From Candidatus Nitrosopumilus sp. (GTDB lineage: Archaea; Thermoproteota; Nitrososphaeria; Nitrososphaerales; Nitrosopumilaceae): a DNA stretch of 64,000 nt. The notes under the pieces are model-generated. The model did not search any database. It was not told the origin of the DNA and saw nothing but the letters and a program-made list of their open reading frames with translations. A program made the translations under genes and the position numbers. Shown here in pieces: positions 1-9,010 of the stretch. The stretch covers positions 18,883 to 82,882 of the forward strand of contig JAOTTS010000009.1 of NCBI GenBank assembly GCA_029864335.1, read 5' to 3'. Numbering within the stretch: position 1 is the stretch's first letter; each line of letters opens with the position of its first letter.

Positions 1-269
1 GGAGACAAGGTCGAATGGGGAAATGCTGATTCCGTAGCACATACTGTAACTTCGGGAACATTAGAGTCTGTTTTTACCATTTGACTTTGGTATTGCACCA
101 AAAGAATTCCAATCCCCACTAAAACAAATGATGTCAGTTGAACACACAAGTGATGTGGTATGTAATGAGGGATAAATTATTTAAGAAAAAGTCCAACGGA
201 AATGCAGTTTGTTTAACAGAACCTACTGCAGAAATTTTGATTAAACGAGGTTGGGCTGACTACTTTTAG
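1..269 (+). pseudogene. Cupredoxin (plastocyanin-like) gene remnant, cut by window edge
   Basis: The first 20 codons read GDKVEWGNADSVAHTVTSGT, the copper-site strand of a thaumarchaeal plastocyanin-like domain. It closely matches the two domains of the Kazal/cupredoxin protein near 49.7 and 50.1 kb. The frame then diverges and stops at base 84, so the C-terminal Cys-His-Met part is missing. In another frame, from ATG 165 to stop 269, lies a 34-residue tail with NGNAVCLTEPTAEILIKRGW, a Cys-containing signature also seen in the secreted protein at 55,969 (NGFAACVRPETADKMEKSGM). The two pieces together look like one decayed secreted copper protein. The upstream part is outside the window, so whether the gene was intact there is unknown. 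Confidence 0.5.
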
Positions 270-323
270 GCATGTCACAGGATTATTCTGAGAGTATAAA
301 TCTGAGTATGGATATTTTTGAAC

Positions 324-743
324 ATGGGTAAAATTCTGGTTCCTATTGATGGGTCTCTTAATTCTGTAAGAGGACTAGAAAAAGCAATTGACCTTGCAAG
401 AAAAACAGATTCAACTATTACATTGCTTCATGTTGCCATGCTTCCACCAATACATATTGTTGGTCATCCATTAGATAAAGTAAAAAGATCCTTGGCAAAA
501 AAAGCTCATAAATTCATCAAAGATGCAGAAGACCGATGTATCAATGAAAATATTCAATCCACGACCAAATTGATTTATGGCTCTGATCCTGCATATGATA
601 TTGAGCAATTTGCGCGTAAATACAGGCATGACATGATTGTAGTTGGCGCAAAGGGAAAAAGTACTCTAAAGCGCCTCTTTTTGGGAAGTGTTTCTAGCTA
701 TCTTGTTCAAACTACAAAGACGCCAGTAACTGTGATAAAGTAA
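324..743 (+). CDS. Universal stress protein, UspA-type
   Basis: A 139-residue single-domain USP. The N-terminal strand GKILVPIDGS is followed by the C-terminal nucleotide-binding loop VVGAKGKSTLKRLFLGSVSS, which matches the G-2x-G-9x-G(S/T) pattern of ATP-binding USPs. Members are soluble cytoplasmic dimers linked to stress responses, but the specific role here is unknown. A TTG two codons earlier (318) is possible; ATG 324 puts the first strand at the usual place. It is transcribed alone. Two more USPs lie at 21,230 and 27,366, all with an intact nucleotide loop. Confidence 0.9.
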   Translation: MGKILVPIDGSLNSVRGLEKAIDLARKTDSTITLLHVAMLPPIHIVGHPLDKVKRSLAKKAHKFIKDAEDRCINENIQSTTKLIYGSDPAYDIEQFARKYRHDMIVVGAKGKSTLKRLFLGSVSSYLVQTTKTPVTVIK

Positions 744-1004
744 TCAACAGTATCTTGGAAATATACACATGAGGTTCAAGTGGATGGATATTTTTACAGA
801 AATGCAGAAAAAATAAAATCATAAAGATAAATAAGGTCCCAAAATTGTTTTTACAACATGTTATAGATGACTCGTTTCAATAGATGATTTCTTTCTCACT
901 ACTCTGAATTTTCAAAATTCTCAAAATATACGAGAACACGCAAATGTTTTTACCATAAATAAAAAAATTCAGAGCGACATCTAGTCTGATGGGGATTATC
1001 ATGG

Positions 1005-1781
1005 ATGAATATCATGTTAGAAAATCTACGTTTTTCTTTTAATTGTAAGATTGTGAAAAATAATGACTTGGAACTTGCAAAAATAAGCCCTCAGGAGAAG
1101 ACATTACTGGTAGGATTTCCAAGCAATGGTCTTGTTGGCACTTTTTCAATATCCTACCTGATTCATCATCTAAAGATGAAGTATATTGGAGATGTTGAAG
1201 TATCAGATCTTCCTTCAACGTTATTTGTAGAAGAGGGGGAAATTTTAGCCCCAATCAGAGTCTACAATAAAAATAATCTTTTTGTGATAATTTCAGATGT
1301 TCCATTTGATCAGTACTTGGCAGAGAAATTTGCACTTGCAGTTCATGCGTTTTGCAAAGATCATACAATAAAGAAAATAGTACTTGTCAGTGGTATGGAG
1401 TCAGTTAACCAAAAAGAAGATGGTCCAAAAATTTATGGTCTTGTAACACATCCGATCTTAGAAAGTAAACTTTACGATAATCAAATTCCAAAATTTTTAA
1501 ATGGTTCAATTTTTGGGACAGACGCTGCCATAATTTCAGTTTTTAGAAAAACAAACATTCCTGTAATGGTTTTGTATGCAGAATGTCATTCATTCTTCCC
1601 AGATCCCGAAGCATCAATTATCGCAATAGTCACACTAGCAAAAATTCTAGATATTGAAATAGACATAAAAGATATTCAAAATAAAATAGACACACTTCGA
1701 ATACAGCATAGAAACCTAATGGAAGAAACACTTCGAACATTACAAGAAAAGAAGACAAGGGCTCCACAGATTTACAGGTGA
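1005..1781 (+). CDS. PAC2-family protein (proteasome assembly chaperone-like)
   Basis: This 258-residue protein carries the PAC2 pattern: LLVGFPSNGLVGTFSISYLI near residue 34, then DLPSTLFVEEGEILAPIRVY. Eukaryotic PAC2 helps assemble 20S proteasomes. Archaeal relatives (COG2047-like) are widespread, but their function is mostly inferred. The C-terminal 45 residues are charged and probably helical. The gene is followed after 4 bases by an Hsp20, so the two are probably cotranscribed as a protein quality-control pair. The exact substrate is unknown. Confidence 0.8.
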   Translation: MNIMLENLRFSFNCKIVKNNDLELAKISPQEKTLLVGFPSNGLVGTFSISYLIHHLKMKYIGDVEVSDLPSTLFVEEGEILAPIRVYNKNNLFVIISDVPFDQYLAEKFALAVHAFCKDHTIKKIVLVSGMESVNQKEDGPKIYGLVTHPILESKLYDNQIPKFLNGSIFGTDAAIISVFRKTNIPVMVLYAECHSFFPDPEASIIAIVTLAKILDIEIDIKDIQNKIDTLRIQHRNLMEETLRTLQEKKTRAPQIYR

Positions 1782-1785
1782 TTTA

Positions 1786-2172
1786 ATGAACAATTTCGAT
1801 AAGTTTGAATTCAGAATGGCTTTTCCCATGATTAGTTCATTATTTGATGATATAGAACAAAGAATTCTTTCACCACTATCGTGTCTGAGAGAGTTTGACA
1901 ATTATTGGATGTTAGAATTTGATCTTCCACTGGTGGATAAAAAAGATATTGACGTCACTTTTGATGAAAACATCATAAGTATCAAGGCAAAGCTCAAGGA
2001 AGAATATTCTGAAGAAAAACAAGGCAATATCATAAAGTTTGAATATTTTAAAAAATCAATCTCATTGCCTGAAAGAATAAATGTTAAAAAAACAACTGCC
2101 AAATTCCAAAAAGGAAGATTAGAAATAAAAATTCCAAAAAAGATAGTCGGTCATTCCATCAAAATCAATTAG
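1786..2172 (+). CDS. Small heat-shock protein Hsp20
   Basis: A 128-residue alpha-crystallin-type holdase. The N-terminal arm (residues 1-40) is followed by the beta-sandwich with FDLPLVDKKDIDVTFDENII, then the signature AKFQKGRLEIKIPKK, and a C-terminal I-x-I motif (IKI) used for oligomer contacts. It starts 4 bases after the PAC2 gene, implying one transcript. It is shorter and more divergent than the second Hsp20 at 4,327. It faces the thermosome gene convergently, so three proteostasis genes sit together. Confidence 0.9.
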   Translation: MNNFDKFEFRMAFPMISSLFDDIEQRILSPLSCLREFDNYWMLEFDLPLVDKKDIDVTFDENIISIKAKLKEEYSEEKQGNIIKFEYFKKSISLPERINVKKTTAKFQKGRLEIKIPKKIVGHSIKIN

Positions 2173-2223
2173 CATTTAGTGGATAAAATAATGGCATTAT
2201 TTACGGAGCAAGTTTTTTTGCAA

Positions 2224-2240
2224 AAGTGGTTTTTCCACTT
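2224..2240. terminator. Hairpin between convergent Hsp20 and thermosome genes
   Basis: Perfect 6-bp stem AAGTGG/CCACTT with a TTTTT loop, in the 213-base gap between two convergent stop codons. Archaeal termination mainly needs T-runs, and this hairpin has T-rich flanks on both strands, so a bidirectional terminator is plausible but unproven. Confidence 0.35.
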
Positions 2241-2385
2241 AATGCAATACCGACCGTTAACACATAATCCATTTACATCATTGTTAGATCAACTAATTAC
2301 AGGTTTTTAATGAATTAGAAAACAATTCAAGACGACATACACATAATGATGACAAACTAATTTTCATATCTTGAAATCTGTTTTC

Positions 2386-4032
2386 CTATTCCATCCCCAT
2401 TCCGGGCATGCCTCCCATTCCTCCTTGAGGTGGAGCAGATGATCTTGATGATGCAACAACGTTATCGATTCGCAGTATCATGTTTGCAGTCTCAGTAGCT
2501 GACTTTATTATCTGCTCTTTTACCTTGACTGGCTCTATTATGCCTAGTTTCTCAAAATCTGCAATTATTCCATTAATTACATCCACGCCAGTGAATTTCT
2601 CTCCTTTGCTCTGTCTTGACCGTAATTGCGTAATTGTATCAATAGGATTCATTCCAGCATTTCTTGCAAGTGCAAGTGGAATGGATTCCATGGCGTCAGC
2701 AAACTTTTCAACTGCAAGCTGGTCCCTCCCAGAAAGTGACTTTGACCAATCTCTGAGTTTTAGTGCAATGAATGCCTCAGGGGCTCCGCCGCCATAGACT
2801 ATCTTTGGTTTTTCAATTACATCCTTTACAACCATCAATGCATCATGCATTGACCTGTCTGCCTCATCAATCACTCTTTGAGTGCCACCTCTTAGCAATA
2901 TGCTGATTGCCTTTGGATTCTTGCATCCTTCAATGAACACCCAATTGTCCTCCTCAACTCTTTTCTCCTCCACATTTTCTGCCAGACCCAACTCTGTATC
3001 ATTTAAATCATCAACTCTTCCCACTATTCTGCCTCCAGTGGCTTTTGCAAGTTTTGTCATGTCACTTTCCTTGATTCGTCTAACTGCAAGTATTCCCTCC
3101 TTGCTCAGATAATGCTGAATAATGTCATCTATTCCCTTTTGGCACAAAACAACATTAGCGCCAGTTGATTTAATCTTGCTTGCCATATCTTTGAGCATCT
3201 GATTTTCTTCTTCCATGAATGACTTTATCTGGTTGGGGGTAGAGATGTTTAGCTTTGCTTCAAACTCTGTCTTTTTAATCTCTAGGGCCTCATTGATTAA
3301 AGCAATCTTTGCATTCTCAATTCTTCGCGGCATGCCGCTATGAACTATTTCCTTGTCAAGTATGATACCACTTACTAACTCACTGTCAGAAATTGAACCC
3401 CCCGTCTTTTTTTCTATCTTTATGTTGTCAAGATTTACCTTGAATATTCCATTTTTCTCTTCAATGACGGCCAATACTGCATTGACTGCCAGTTTGGCAA
3501 GATCAGTTGCTTCAATTGATACAAGCTTTGTCTGCATTGACGTGTTTGCAATCTTTTCAAGTATTTCCTTGTCTTTTGGTTCAAAGTTTATTGTAATTTC
3601 AGTCAAAAATTCCATTGCCTTCTTTGAGGCCTTTTTGTAACCCTCGGCAATTATTACTGGATGAATGTCATCATCAATTAATGATTCTGCCTTTTCAAGC
3701 AGAGCCCCTGCCAAGACAACTGAAGATGTTGTACCATCTCCCACCTCACTATCTGTAGCTTTGGCTACTTCCACCATCATCTTTGCAGCGGGATGCTGCA
3801 CGTCAATCTCTTTTAGAATGGTTGCACCATCATTTGTAATCGTAATGTCCCCGATTGAATCTACAAGCATCTTGTCCATCCCTCTTGGTCCAAGGCTTGT
3901 CTGAATAATTTCAGCAATTAGTTTTGCTGCCCTGATGTTGTTTCTTTGTGCATCACGTCCGCGTGATTGTCTTGTTCCTTCTTTAAGCAAAATTATAGGA
4001 ACACCCTCCGGTGTTGTTCCAACTTGAGACAT
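2386..4032 (-). CDS. ths: Thermosome subunit (group II chaperonin)
   Basis: A 548-residue CCT/thermosome subunit, an ATP-driven folding chamber in the cytoplasm. Visible motifs are [20 protein letters not shown] near residue 47, the ATPase loop [16 protein letters not shown], and the glycine-rich catalytic segment IVYGGGAPE in the C-terminal equatorial part. The tail ends in the Gly-Met-rich [12 protein letters not shown] typical of archaeal thermosomes. Length is normal. The start is ATG just downstream of a good TATA box. Thaumarchaea usually have more than one ths gene; no other is in this window. Confidence 0.97.
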   Translation of the reverse strand: MSQVGTTPEGVPIILLKEGTRQSRGRDAQRNNIRAAKLIAEIIQTSLGPRGMDKMLVDSIGDITITNDGATILKEIDVQHPAAKMMVEVAKATDSEVGDGTTSSVVLAGALLEKAESLIDDDIHPVIIAEGYKKASKKAMEFLTEITINFEPKDKEILEKIANTSMQTKLVSIEATDLAKLAVNAVLAVIEEKNGIFKVNLDNIKIEKKTGGSISDSELVSGIILDKEIVHSGMPRRIENAKIALINEALEIKKTEFEAKLNISTPNQIKSFMEEENQMLKDMASKIKSTGANVVLCQKGIDDIIQHYLSKEGILAVRRIKESDMTKLAKATGGRIVGRVDDLNDTELGLAENVEEKRVEEDNWVFIEGCKNPKAISILLRGGTQRVIDEADRSMHDALMVVKDVIEKPKIVYGGGAPEAFIALKLRDWSKSLSGRDQLAVEKFADAMESIPLALARNAGMNPIDTITQLRSRQSKGEKFTGVDVINGIIADFEKLGIIEPVKVKEQIIKSATETANMILRIDNVVASSRSSAPPQGGMGGMPGMGME

Positions 4033-4051
4033 TAGATTACCTAGTTTTGTT

Positions 4052-4068
4052 TTGATATATTTATTGCA
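4052..4068 (-). promoter_or_regulatory. Box A/TATA of the thermosome gene
   Basis: On the minus strand the sequence AATAAATATATCAAAA is centred about 28 bases upstream of the thermosome ATG. That is the normal distance for an archaeal box A to a nearly leaderless transcript start. Confidence 0.45.
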
Positions 4069-4326
4069 ATGATATGATTTTCATTTTTGAAACCATGTCA
4101 TTTTGATTTCAAAATAAAGAGATATCCAACTTTATTACATCTGATGATAGATTAAACCTAGACGGTAAAAATCCTGTGTTGATTCATTTATGTGCAAGCC
4201 ATATTTCAATTAAAGTTTGAGATTAGATTGGGATCCTTTTTTATTAAAACTAGACAACAGGAAGACAAAAATCATAATTGATAATCTACAGAAAGTACAA
4301 ATCCATTTTTTGATATATTGTTCTCA

Positions 4327-4800
4327 ATGAATACTGAAAACAATGACAAAGAGAGAAAAGAGGTTGTACCATTTTGGCGTTCAGGATTTGGCGAACTAGA
4401 CAAAGTTTTTGACAACTTTAAGCGAGATTTTGAGCATGCATTTGCAACAAAACCCCTTCATCTGTTTGACGCCACAACAGCATGTGATTTGGTAGATGAA
4501 GGAGACAGGTTTGTAGTTACTGCAGACATGCCCAGAATAAAGAAAGAAGAGATCAACCTTAACGTGGGTGATGACTATATCGATATCTCAGCCGAACACA
4601 AGGAATCCGAAGAAGAAAAGAAGAAAAAATACGTCAGAAAAGAACACAGTGAAATATCGATTCATCGAAGGATGTCACTTCCTGAGAGGGTAAAGCCATC
4701 AGATGTTAAGGCTAAACTAACCAATGGAATTCTGACTGTAGAGATTCCAAAGGAAAAGCCAACACCCCAACCAAAGACTACCAAAATCAACATAGAGTAA
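4327..4800 (+). CDS. Small heat-shock protein Hsp20
   Basis: A 157-residue Hsp20 counted from ATG 4327; a TTG at 4318 would add three residues. The N-terminal arm is followed by the crystallin domain with DEGDRFVVTADMPRIKKEEI, VRKEHSEISIHRRMSLPERV and AKLTNGILTVEIPK, and the C-terminal I-x-I (INIE). This is a complete, typical archaeal Hsp20. It is divergent from the thermosome gene, with a 290-base intergenic region that probably carries both promoters, consistent with joint heat-shock control. Confidence 0.93.
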   Translation: MNTENNDKERKEVVPFWRSGFGELDKVFDNFKRDFEHAFATKPLHLFDATTACDLVDEGDRFVVTADMPRIKKEEINLNVGDDYIDISAEHKESEEEKKKKYVRKEHSEISIHRRMSLPERVKPSDVKAKLTNGILTVEIPKEKPTPQPKTTKINIE

Positions 4801-5163
4801 TAAAACCCCATTATTGCTTTTTATTTTTTATTACATCTCCAAAAATATGGAATGATACCGAAATGATAGGAATAATCGATCAAACTATCGAAAACTCTCG
4901 GAACATTTCACCGAATTGAGTAAAACAACTATCAATAATGCCCTGCGATATGCATATGCAATATGAGAAAGATCTTTTAGTAAATTGTCATCGTCTGACA
5001 TTAAATCTTGATTAATTACAATGTAACATACTGAGAATTTAATCCACACACTAAGAGTTGTGAGTTATTGTTAAATGAGAATTTGTGTTCTTTACTCATA
5101 GTTAGTAGGTCTGTACGCCAAGATCTGTTAACCACATGTTATCTTTGTAAAAATTATTAAATT
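4801..5163. other. Gap with no gene seen
   Basis: AT-rich stretch downstream of Hsp20. Both strands are broken by frequent stops. No protein-like frame, tRNA or strong hairpin was found. Confidence 0.5.
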
Positions 5164-5346
5164 CTAAACTTTTGATGAGAGTTCATCTATTTTCTTTTCT
5201 AATTCTTCTAACCTAGAGTTTAGATCTGAAATGCCATTCTCTTTTTTGGATGGTTGTGTTTTTGTGGATTTCTTTTTTGTAGTTTTTGATATTTTAGGCA
5301 TTGTTTTCTTTTGTGATGATTTCTTTTCGGTAGTTTTCTTTGCCAA
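5164..5346 (-). CDS. Small Lys-rich protein with C-terminal coiled coil
   Basis: A 60-residue protein in two clear parts. Residues 1-36 are a Lys/Ser/Thr-rich basic tail resembling histone H1 tails (MAKKTTEKKSSQKK...). Residues 38-60 form a heptad coiled coil (SDLNSRLEELEKKIDEL). I do not recognise a family. The composition suggests a nucleic-acid-binding tail on a dimerising helix, which is inference. It is divergent from the broken parB gene. Confidence 0.6.
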   Translation of the reverse strand: MAKKTTEKKSSQKKTMPKISKTTKKKSTKTQPSKKENGISDLNSRLEELEKKIDELSSKV

Positions 5347-5472
5347 TAAAAATAATACAGATAAACTTGTTAATAATTATTTAAGTTACCATATCCCAAA
5401 TTATTTTGATTGCTATTTTAATTTCAAGAATCCATCCTGAAAATATTTTTATGTACACGAAAATTATATCAA

Positions 5473-6056
5473 ATGTTGGCAAAACAAAATCCTCTCGTCT
5501 TTCACAAAATTGAAACCGTTCCAATCTCAAAAGTAATTGTATGGGATGAAGTGGAGGCAAGGCAATTAGATCTTGATGGGATTGAAGAATTAACAAAAAG
5601 TATCAGAGAAGAAGGATTGCAAAACCCCCCGGTTGTTCAAAAAAACAAAGACGGGACATTCAAACTGATTGCAGGTCAAAGGAGGCTGGAAGCACTAAGA
5701 ATTGGCAGTAAAAACATCCCAGTAATGGTTGTAAAAAAACCATATGATGATGAGAATGCAAAAGCCGTATCAATTATCGAGAACCTGCACCGTAAACAGA
5801 TGAATTCCCAAGAGATGGCCCAAGCTTGTGATTTTTTGGTAAAATCAATGAAATCCACAAAAAAAGCAGCCAAGGCTCTAGGAATCAGTCAGCAGACTCT
5901 GAGAACACATACCATTTCCGAGAAAAACAAAACATCCGTCTAAAACTATCAAAGACCCAGGCAAAGACATTGGCAAAAGAATCTACACATATGGATTTGG
6001 AACCTGAGGATCTTGTAAGAAAGATTGTTTCTGATTGGATCTCAAGGAAAAGTTAG
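5473..6056 (+). pseudogene. ParB/Spo0J-like protein, frameshifted
   Basis: The first frame (to stop 5943) encodes a ParB N-terminal domain: VEARQLDLDGIEELTKSIREEGLQNPPVV, then IAGQRRLEALR (the GxRR-like motif) and ENLHRKQMN, leading into a helix-turn-helix (KAAKALGISQQTLR). At about base 5900 the protein-like reading moves to another frame (YHFREKQNIRLKLSKTQAKTLAKE...) that runs to TAG 6056. One small indel therefore splits the gene. ParB proteins bind centromere-like sites or act as nucleoid regulators. The C-terminal part is also short for the family. Either decay or a sequencing error would explain the shift. Confidence 0.7.
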
Positions 6057-6169
6057 TGAATCATTATATTTTAAAAATTATTTAATTGCATATTTTTGAT
6101 GATGCAATATGACAATACAAGTTGTCTTGAAATGCAATGATAAAAAATTGAGAGTTTTTAAGAAAAACT

Positions 6170-6316
6170 TTATTCATTACAAGAAAATTTAGTCCTCGTA
6201 AAAAATCCAGGACAGTCCTTGCACTTCTTCCCAACTTGATTTGTTTTGTTTATCTTGATTGCTCGTGATGTAACATTGCAGAATTTTAATAAAAGCAACA
6301 CGAATGATTCGTTCAT
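6170..6316 (-). CDS. 48-residue Cys-containing small protein
   Basis: An ATG-initiated frame with a hydrophobic start (NESFVLLLLKF) and a C-terminal KKCKDCPGFF...FSC cluster that could bind a metal. Family not recognised. It lies in the gap between the parB remnant and the hairpin at 6,362, opposite in direction to both neighbours. Protein-like composition and a full start-to-stop reading support it; its length makes it uncertain. Confidence 0.4.
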   Translation of the reverse strand: MNESFVLLLLKFCNVTSRAIKINKTNQVGKKCKDCPGFFTRTKFSCNE

Positions 6317-6361
6317 CTTATTCCTCAGTGTATTTGTATCAATTGATAAAAGATAATTTGA

Positions 6362-6392
6362 AAAGGATGGGCAAAAGTTGGCCCACCCCTTT
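6362..6392 (+). repeat. GC-rich hairpin upstream of a small ORF
   Basis: TGGGC pairs with GCCCA around an 8-base loop, continued by AAAGG/CCTTT after a small internal loop. It is unusually GC-rich for this sequence and ends 33 bases before the ATG at 6426. It could be a terminator of upstream transcription or a 5' UTR structure. Confidence 0.4.
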
Positions 6393-6425
6393 GGACGGTA
6401 TATGGTCGGTTGGTTAAACGGTTAG

Positions 6426-6623
6426 ATGACTCCTACCGCAGAATCCCAAACTGATGACAGCAAAGTTTGCTTAAAAGAAGAACGTATCATTACTCAGAAT
6501 GATCTAAATACTATTTCTGCAAAAGTGCAGATAGACACATTGGATCTGTCACAAGGTACAATCGTTCTTGGTCTTAAGATCCGATTATCAAAATTTACTT
6601 ATTTCTGGTATTTGTTATACTGA
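6426..6623 (+). CDS. Hypothetical 65-residue protein
   Basis: Not recognised. The N-terminal half is polar (TPTAESQTDDSKVCLKEERI) and the C-terminus is hydrophobic and aromatic (FTYFWYLLY). Its stop TGA directly precedes the ATG of the multicopper oxidase fragment, so the two may once have been cotranscribed. It may itself be a remnant. Confidence 0.35.
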   Translation: MTPTAESQTDDSKVCLKEERIITQNDLNTISAKVQIDTLDLSQGTIVLGLKIRLSKFTYFWYLLY

Positions 6624-6962
6624 ATGGGAATCGGAGTATCTGACCATTTATTATCACTTGCAATGCAAAGTAGATCAATGGCTAATGCTAACACTAACAC
6701 GGTAAGTCCTATCTGGCTAATATCCATTGGAGTGATAATCGGTGTCGGTTCTGCAGCAATCTATTTTCTAGAGATGGCAGATTCGGACATTACTATTCAA
6801 GCAGAAAACCAGCAAATCAAGACTGCAGGTATCACCATTGATGACATTTATCCAAGGGCTGAAAATCCGAATCCACAAAAAAGAAGCTATACGCTGATTG
6901 CACAGGATGCAGAGATTGAGGTATCAAAGGGAGTAAAGGCCAAAGTCTGGACGCATAACTGA
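6624..6962 (+). pseudogene. Multicopper oxidase, N-terminal fragment
   Basis: 112 residues. An N-terminal membrane/signal segment (VSPIWLISIGVIIGVGSAAI) is followed by a linker, then RSYTLIAQDAEIEVSK and KAKVWTHN before the stop. The last part aligns with EYTLIIEQTDIQISDTAVWH and AWTYNGTVPAP of the intact multicopper oxidase at 24,338, so the gene stops exactly where the first copper domain should begin. All copper ligands are missing. The break coincides with the end of a restriction-modification remnant on the other strand, indicating an illegitimate junction near base 6,960. Confidence 0.65.
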
Positions 6963-7508
6963 TTCATCAATTTCGTATAAAAAATAGTGATTACTAACGA
7001 TTGCACTCTCTAATTCAGGTGGTATTATTCCAAAACCACCCACTTTTGCATCAATTTCAGCAACAATTAGATCATTGGTTTTTACCATAAATTGTTTTTT
7101 TGTCTTAATTTCTGCCCCAAAAACCTCATCTCTTAATTGAATTCCTTTTCCATGGATTTTCACTTTTACTCGTTTGTATTTTGTTTTATCATTAATTGTA
7201 ATTGGTTCTTTTCTTAATTTTAAAAATTTGGACATAGAAATAACGGGAATGGTAGTTTTGTTTGATTCTAGAATTTTCTTTTGAATATCAATCAAAACTT
7301 TATGAGATTTTTTTAGTATGTTGATATTATCATTAATTTCAATAAGTTGTTTATCGAAATCAATTTCATGCTTATTTAATTCAGATAACAGATCTTTTCT
7401 CGATTTTGATTTTTTACGAATAGACAAACTTGGATTTCTAGCAGAAATATTGTAATTTCTAAGAAATATGTCATCAGTTGCTTGATTGATTTTGAAATTT
7501 CTTGGTTC
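6924..7508 (-). pseudogene. Type I restriction-modification remnant (HsdM tail plus HsdS target-recognition part)
   Basis: The frame is open from 7508. It first reads DDIFLRNYNISARNP, the conserved end of type I HsdM methylases, then helical spacer sequence. It continues into an HsdS-type target-recognition piece: YKRVKVKIHGKGIQLRDEVF, EIKTKKQF, LIVAEIDAKVGGFGIIPPEL and FLYEID. The last ten residues (MRPDFGLYSL) are just the antisense of the neighbouring multicopper oxidase fragment, so true homology ends at about 6,960. An ATG exists at 7427, but this is a fragment. No HsdR or intact HsdM lies nearby. Confidence 0.6.
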
Positions 7509-7744
7509 TCACTGTTCTTCATTATTCCCAACAGGAACAAATCTTCTTTTTCTACGGATTTCCTAATTTTAACAAAATCTACAGATTCATAAAATCTTGA
7601 CAGCTCCTCCAATAAATTCAGAGAATTATTCACCTTGGTTTGTACGAATTTAAGCGCAATCTCAAATCTATCTATAGAATTAAGGTATTTTTGGTACTGT
7701 TTTATGCGTAATTTGCCTAAATTTTGGTGACAGTTGTTTGGCAA
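7376..7744 (-). CDS. Hypothetical helical protein, possibly a remnant
   Basis: 122 residues, predicted helical (NNSLNLLEELSRFYESVDFV). Family not recognised. Its last 40 residues overlap the type I remnant in a different frame and look unnatural, so the true coding part probably ends near 7,490 by frameshift. It could be a piece of the same decayed restriction-modification locus. Confidence 0.3.
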   Translation of the reverse strand: MPNNCHQNLGKLRIKQYQKYLNSIDRFEIALKFVQTKVNNSLNLLEELSRFYESVDFVKIRKSVEKEDLFLLGIMKNSENQEISKSIKQLMTYFLEITIFLLEIQVCLFVKNQNREKICYLN

Positions 7745-7797
7745 GAGTTGACAATTATTTTGATTTGTTTATAATTGACACTTCTGAAATTGTAATC

Positions 7798-8898
7798 TTA
7801 TTTTTTTATCTTCAATGAAACAATAAAAGCGCAAACAATTATTGCAATTGCAAAATACATTACTGCAGTATAGTCAAATAGAAATGCAATGCTTCCTGCA
7901 ACTACCGGGCCTACTACTGTAGCAATTGATAATGTAGAACTAAATATTCCAGTTGATGTGGAACGTGGGTTGTTTTCCATCAAATGGAAATTTCCACCAA
8001 TAAACAAAAATGCCCATGTTGCACCAACGAGTGCCATAAATGGCATTGCCATCCACCAATCAGTAACTACTGCCAACCCGATAAATACAAACGTTGTAAA
8101 TCCAATCCCGATTTGAAATTTTGTTACATTTGAGAGATGAATTTTGCTTGCCATCACATTCATCAGAATAAATGCAGTCAATGTGTTTGCAACATATACT
8201 ATTGATATCTGGTAAAGCTCAGCTCCTAATCTCTCCATTAACATTATTGGTAAAATAGTCCATACTGCTGCTGCTCCAATATGTCTTAGCAATAATGATG
8301 AGAAGAGAAATTTATTTTTTATAATGACATTTTTTGTAGTTCCAGGTTTTAGCTCTTTTTCTTGTTGTGGATTTGGCAGTTTTATTGTAAATAATAATCC
8401 AATTACAAACGAAGCCGCACTAATCAAGAAAATCAATCTTAAGTCATTTGCAATTCCAGCAGCTGCAATTCCAGCTAACCATCCTAATGCATGAAATGAT
8501 ATTACAGTAGCTGCACGCTTTTTGTCAATATTTGCCTCGTAGGTATATGCAATCATTGCAGGAATCATGATTCCACTTGCTACCCCTGCGGCAATTCTTA
8601 CTAGGAAAAACATGGATAAGTCATCTGCAAAATAGTGCAATCCAAAGGCTATTGCACATCCTATGAAGCCAATTCTGATGAATTTGAGCCTAGTTCCTTT
8701 TTTGTCTGAGTGTCTTCCAAAATAAATCTCAGATAAAATCTGGGCAAAACTAAATGATGCAACTAGTAGCCCAATCTCAAAAACAGATTCTGTGACGCCC
8801 TTTGCAATAATGGGCATGAACACAAAGATTATTGAGATTCCAGCATGCTGAAAAAAGGTTGCACTACGAACCAGGTTGTTTACTTGAAGTTTAAGCAT
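7798..8898 (-). CDS. Major facilitator superfamily transporter
   Basis: 366 residues with about 11-12 hydrophobic helices. The MFS loop 2-3 signature appears as GRHSDKKGTRLKFIRIGFIG. A charged central loop (PNPQQEKELKPGTTKN, about residues 172-190) separates the two six-helix bundles. MFS proteins are secondary carriers in the cytoplasmic membrane; the substrate cannot be told. It has no operon partner and lies convergent to the decayed island at 7 kb. Confidence 0.88.
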   Translation of the reverse strand: MLKLQVNNLVRSATFFQHAGISIIFVFMPIIAKGVTESVFEIGLLVASFSFAQILSEIYFGRHSDKKGTRLKFIRIGFIGCAIAFGLHYFADDLSMFFLVRIAAGVASGIMIPAMIAYTYEANIDKKRAATVISFHALGWLAGIAAAGIANDLRLIFLISAASFVIGLLFTIKLPNPQQEKELKPGTTKNVIIKNKFLFSSLLLRHIGAAAVWTILPIMLMERLGAELYQISIVYVANTLTAFILMNVMASKIHLSNVTKFQIGIGFTTFVFIGLAVVTDWWMAMPFMALVGATWAFLFIGGNFHLMENNPRSTSTGIFSSTLSIATVVGPVVAGSIAFLFDYTAVMYFAIAIIVCAFIVSLKIKK

Positions 8899-9010
8899 AA
8901 ATCTACAGAGAAATACGTTTCACCTAATTTCAACATACGTATCATTCCAACCAATGCTTGGGGAATTTTCTGAAAAGAGTTAAACTATCTAATCCCATTT
9001 TGAAATTGAA

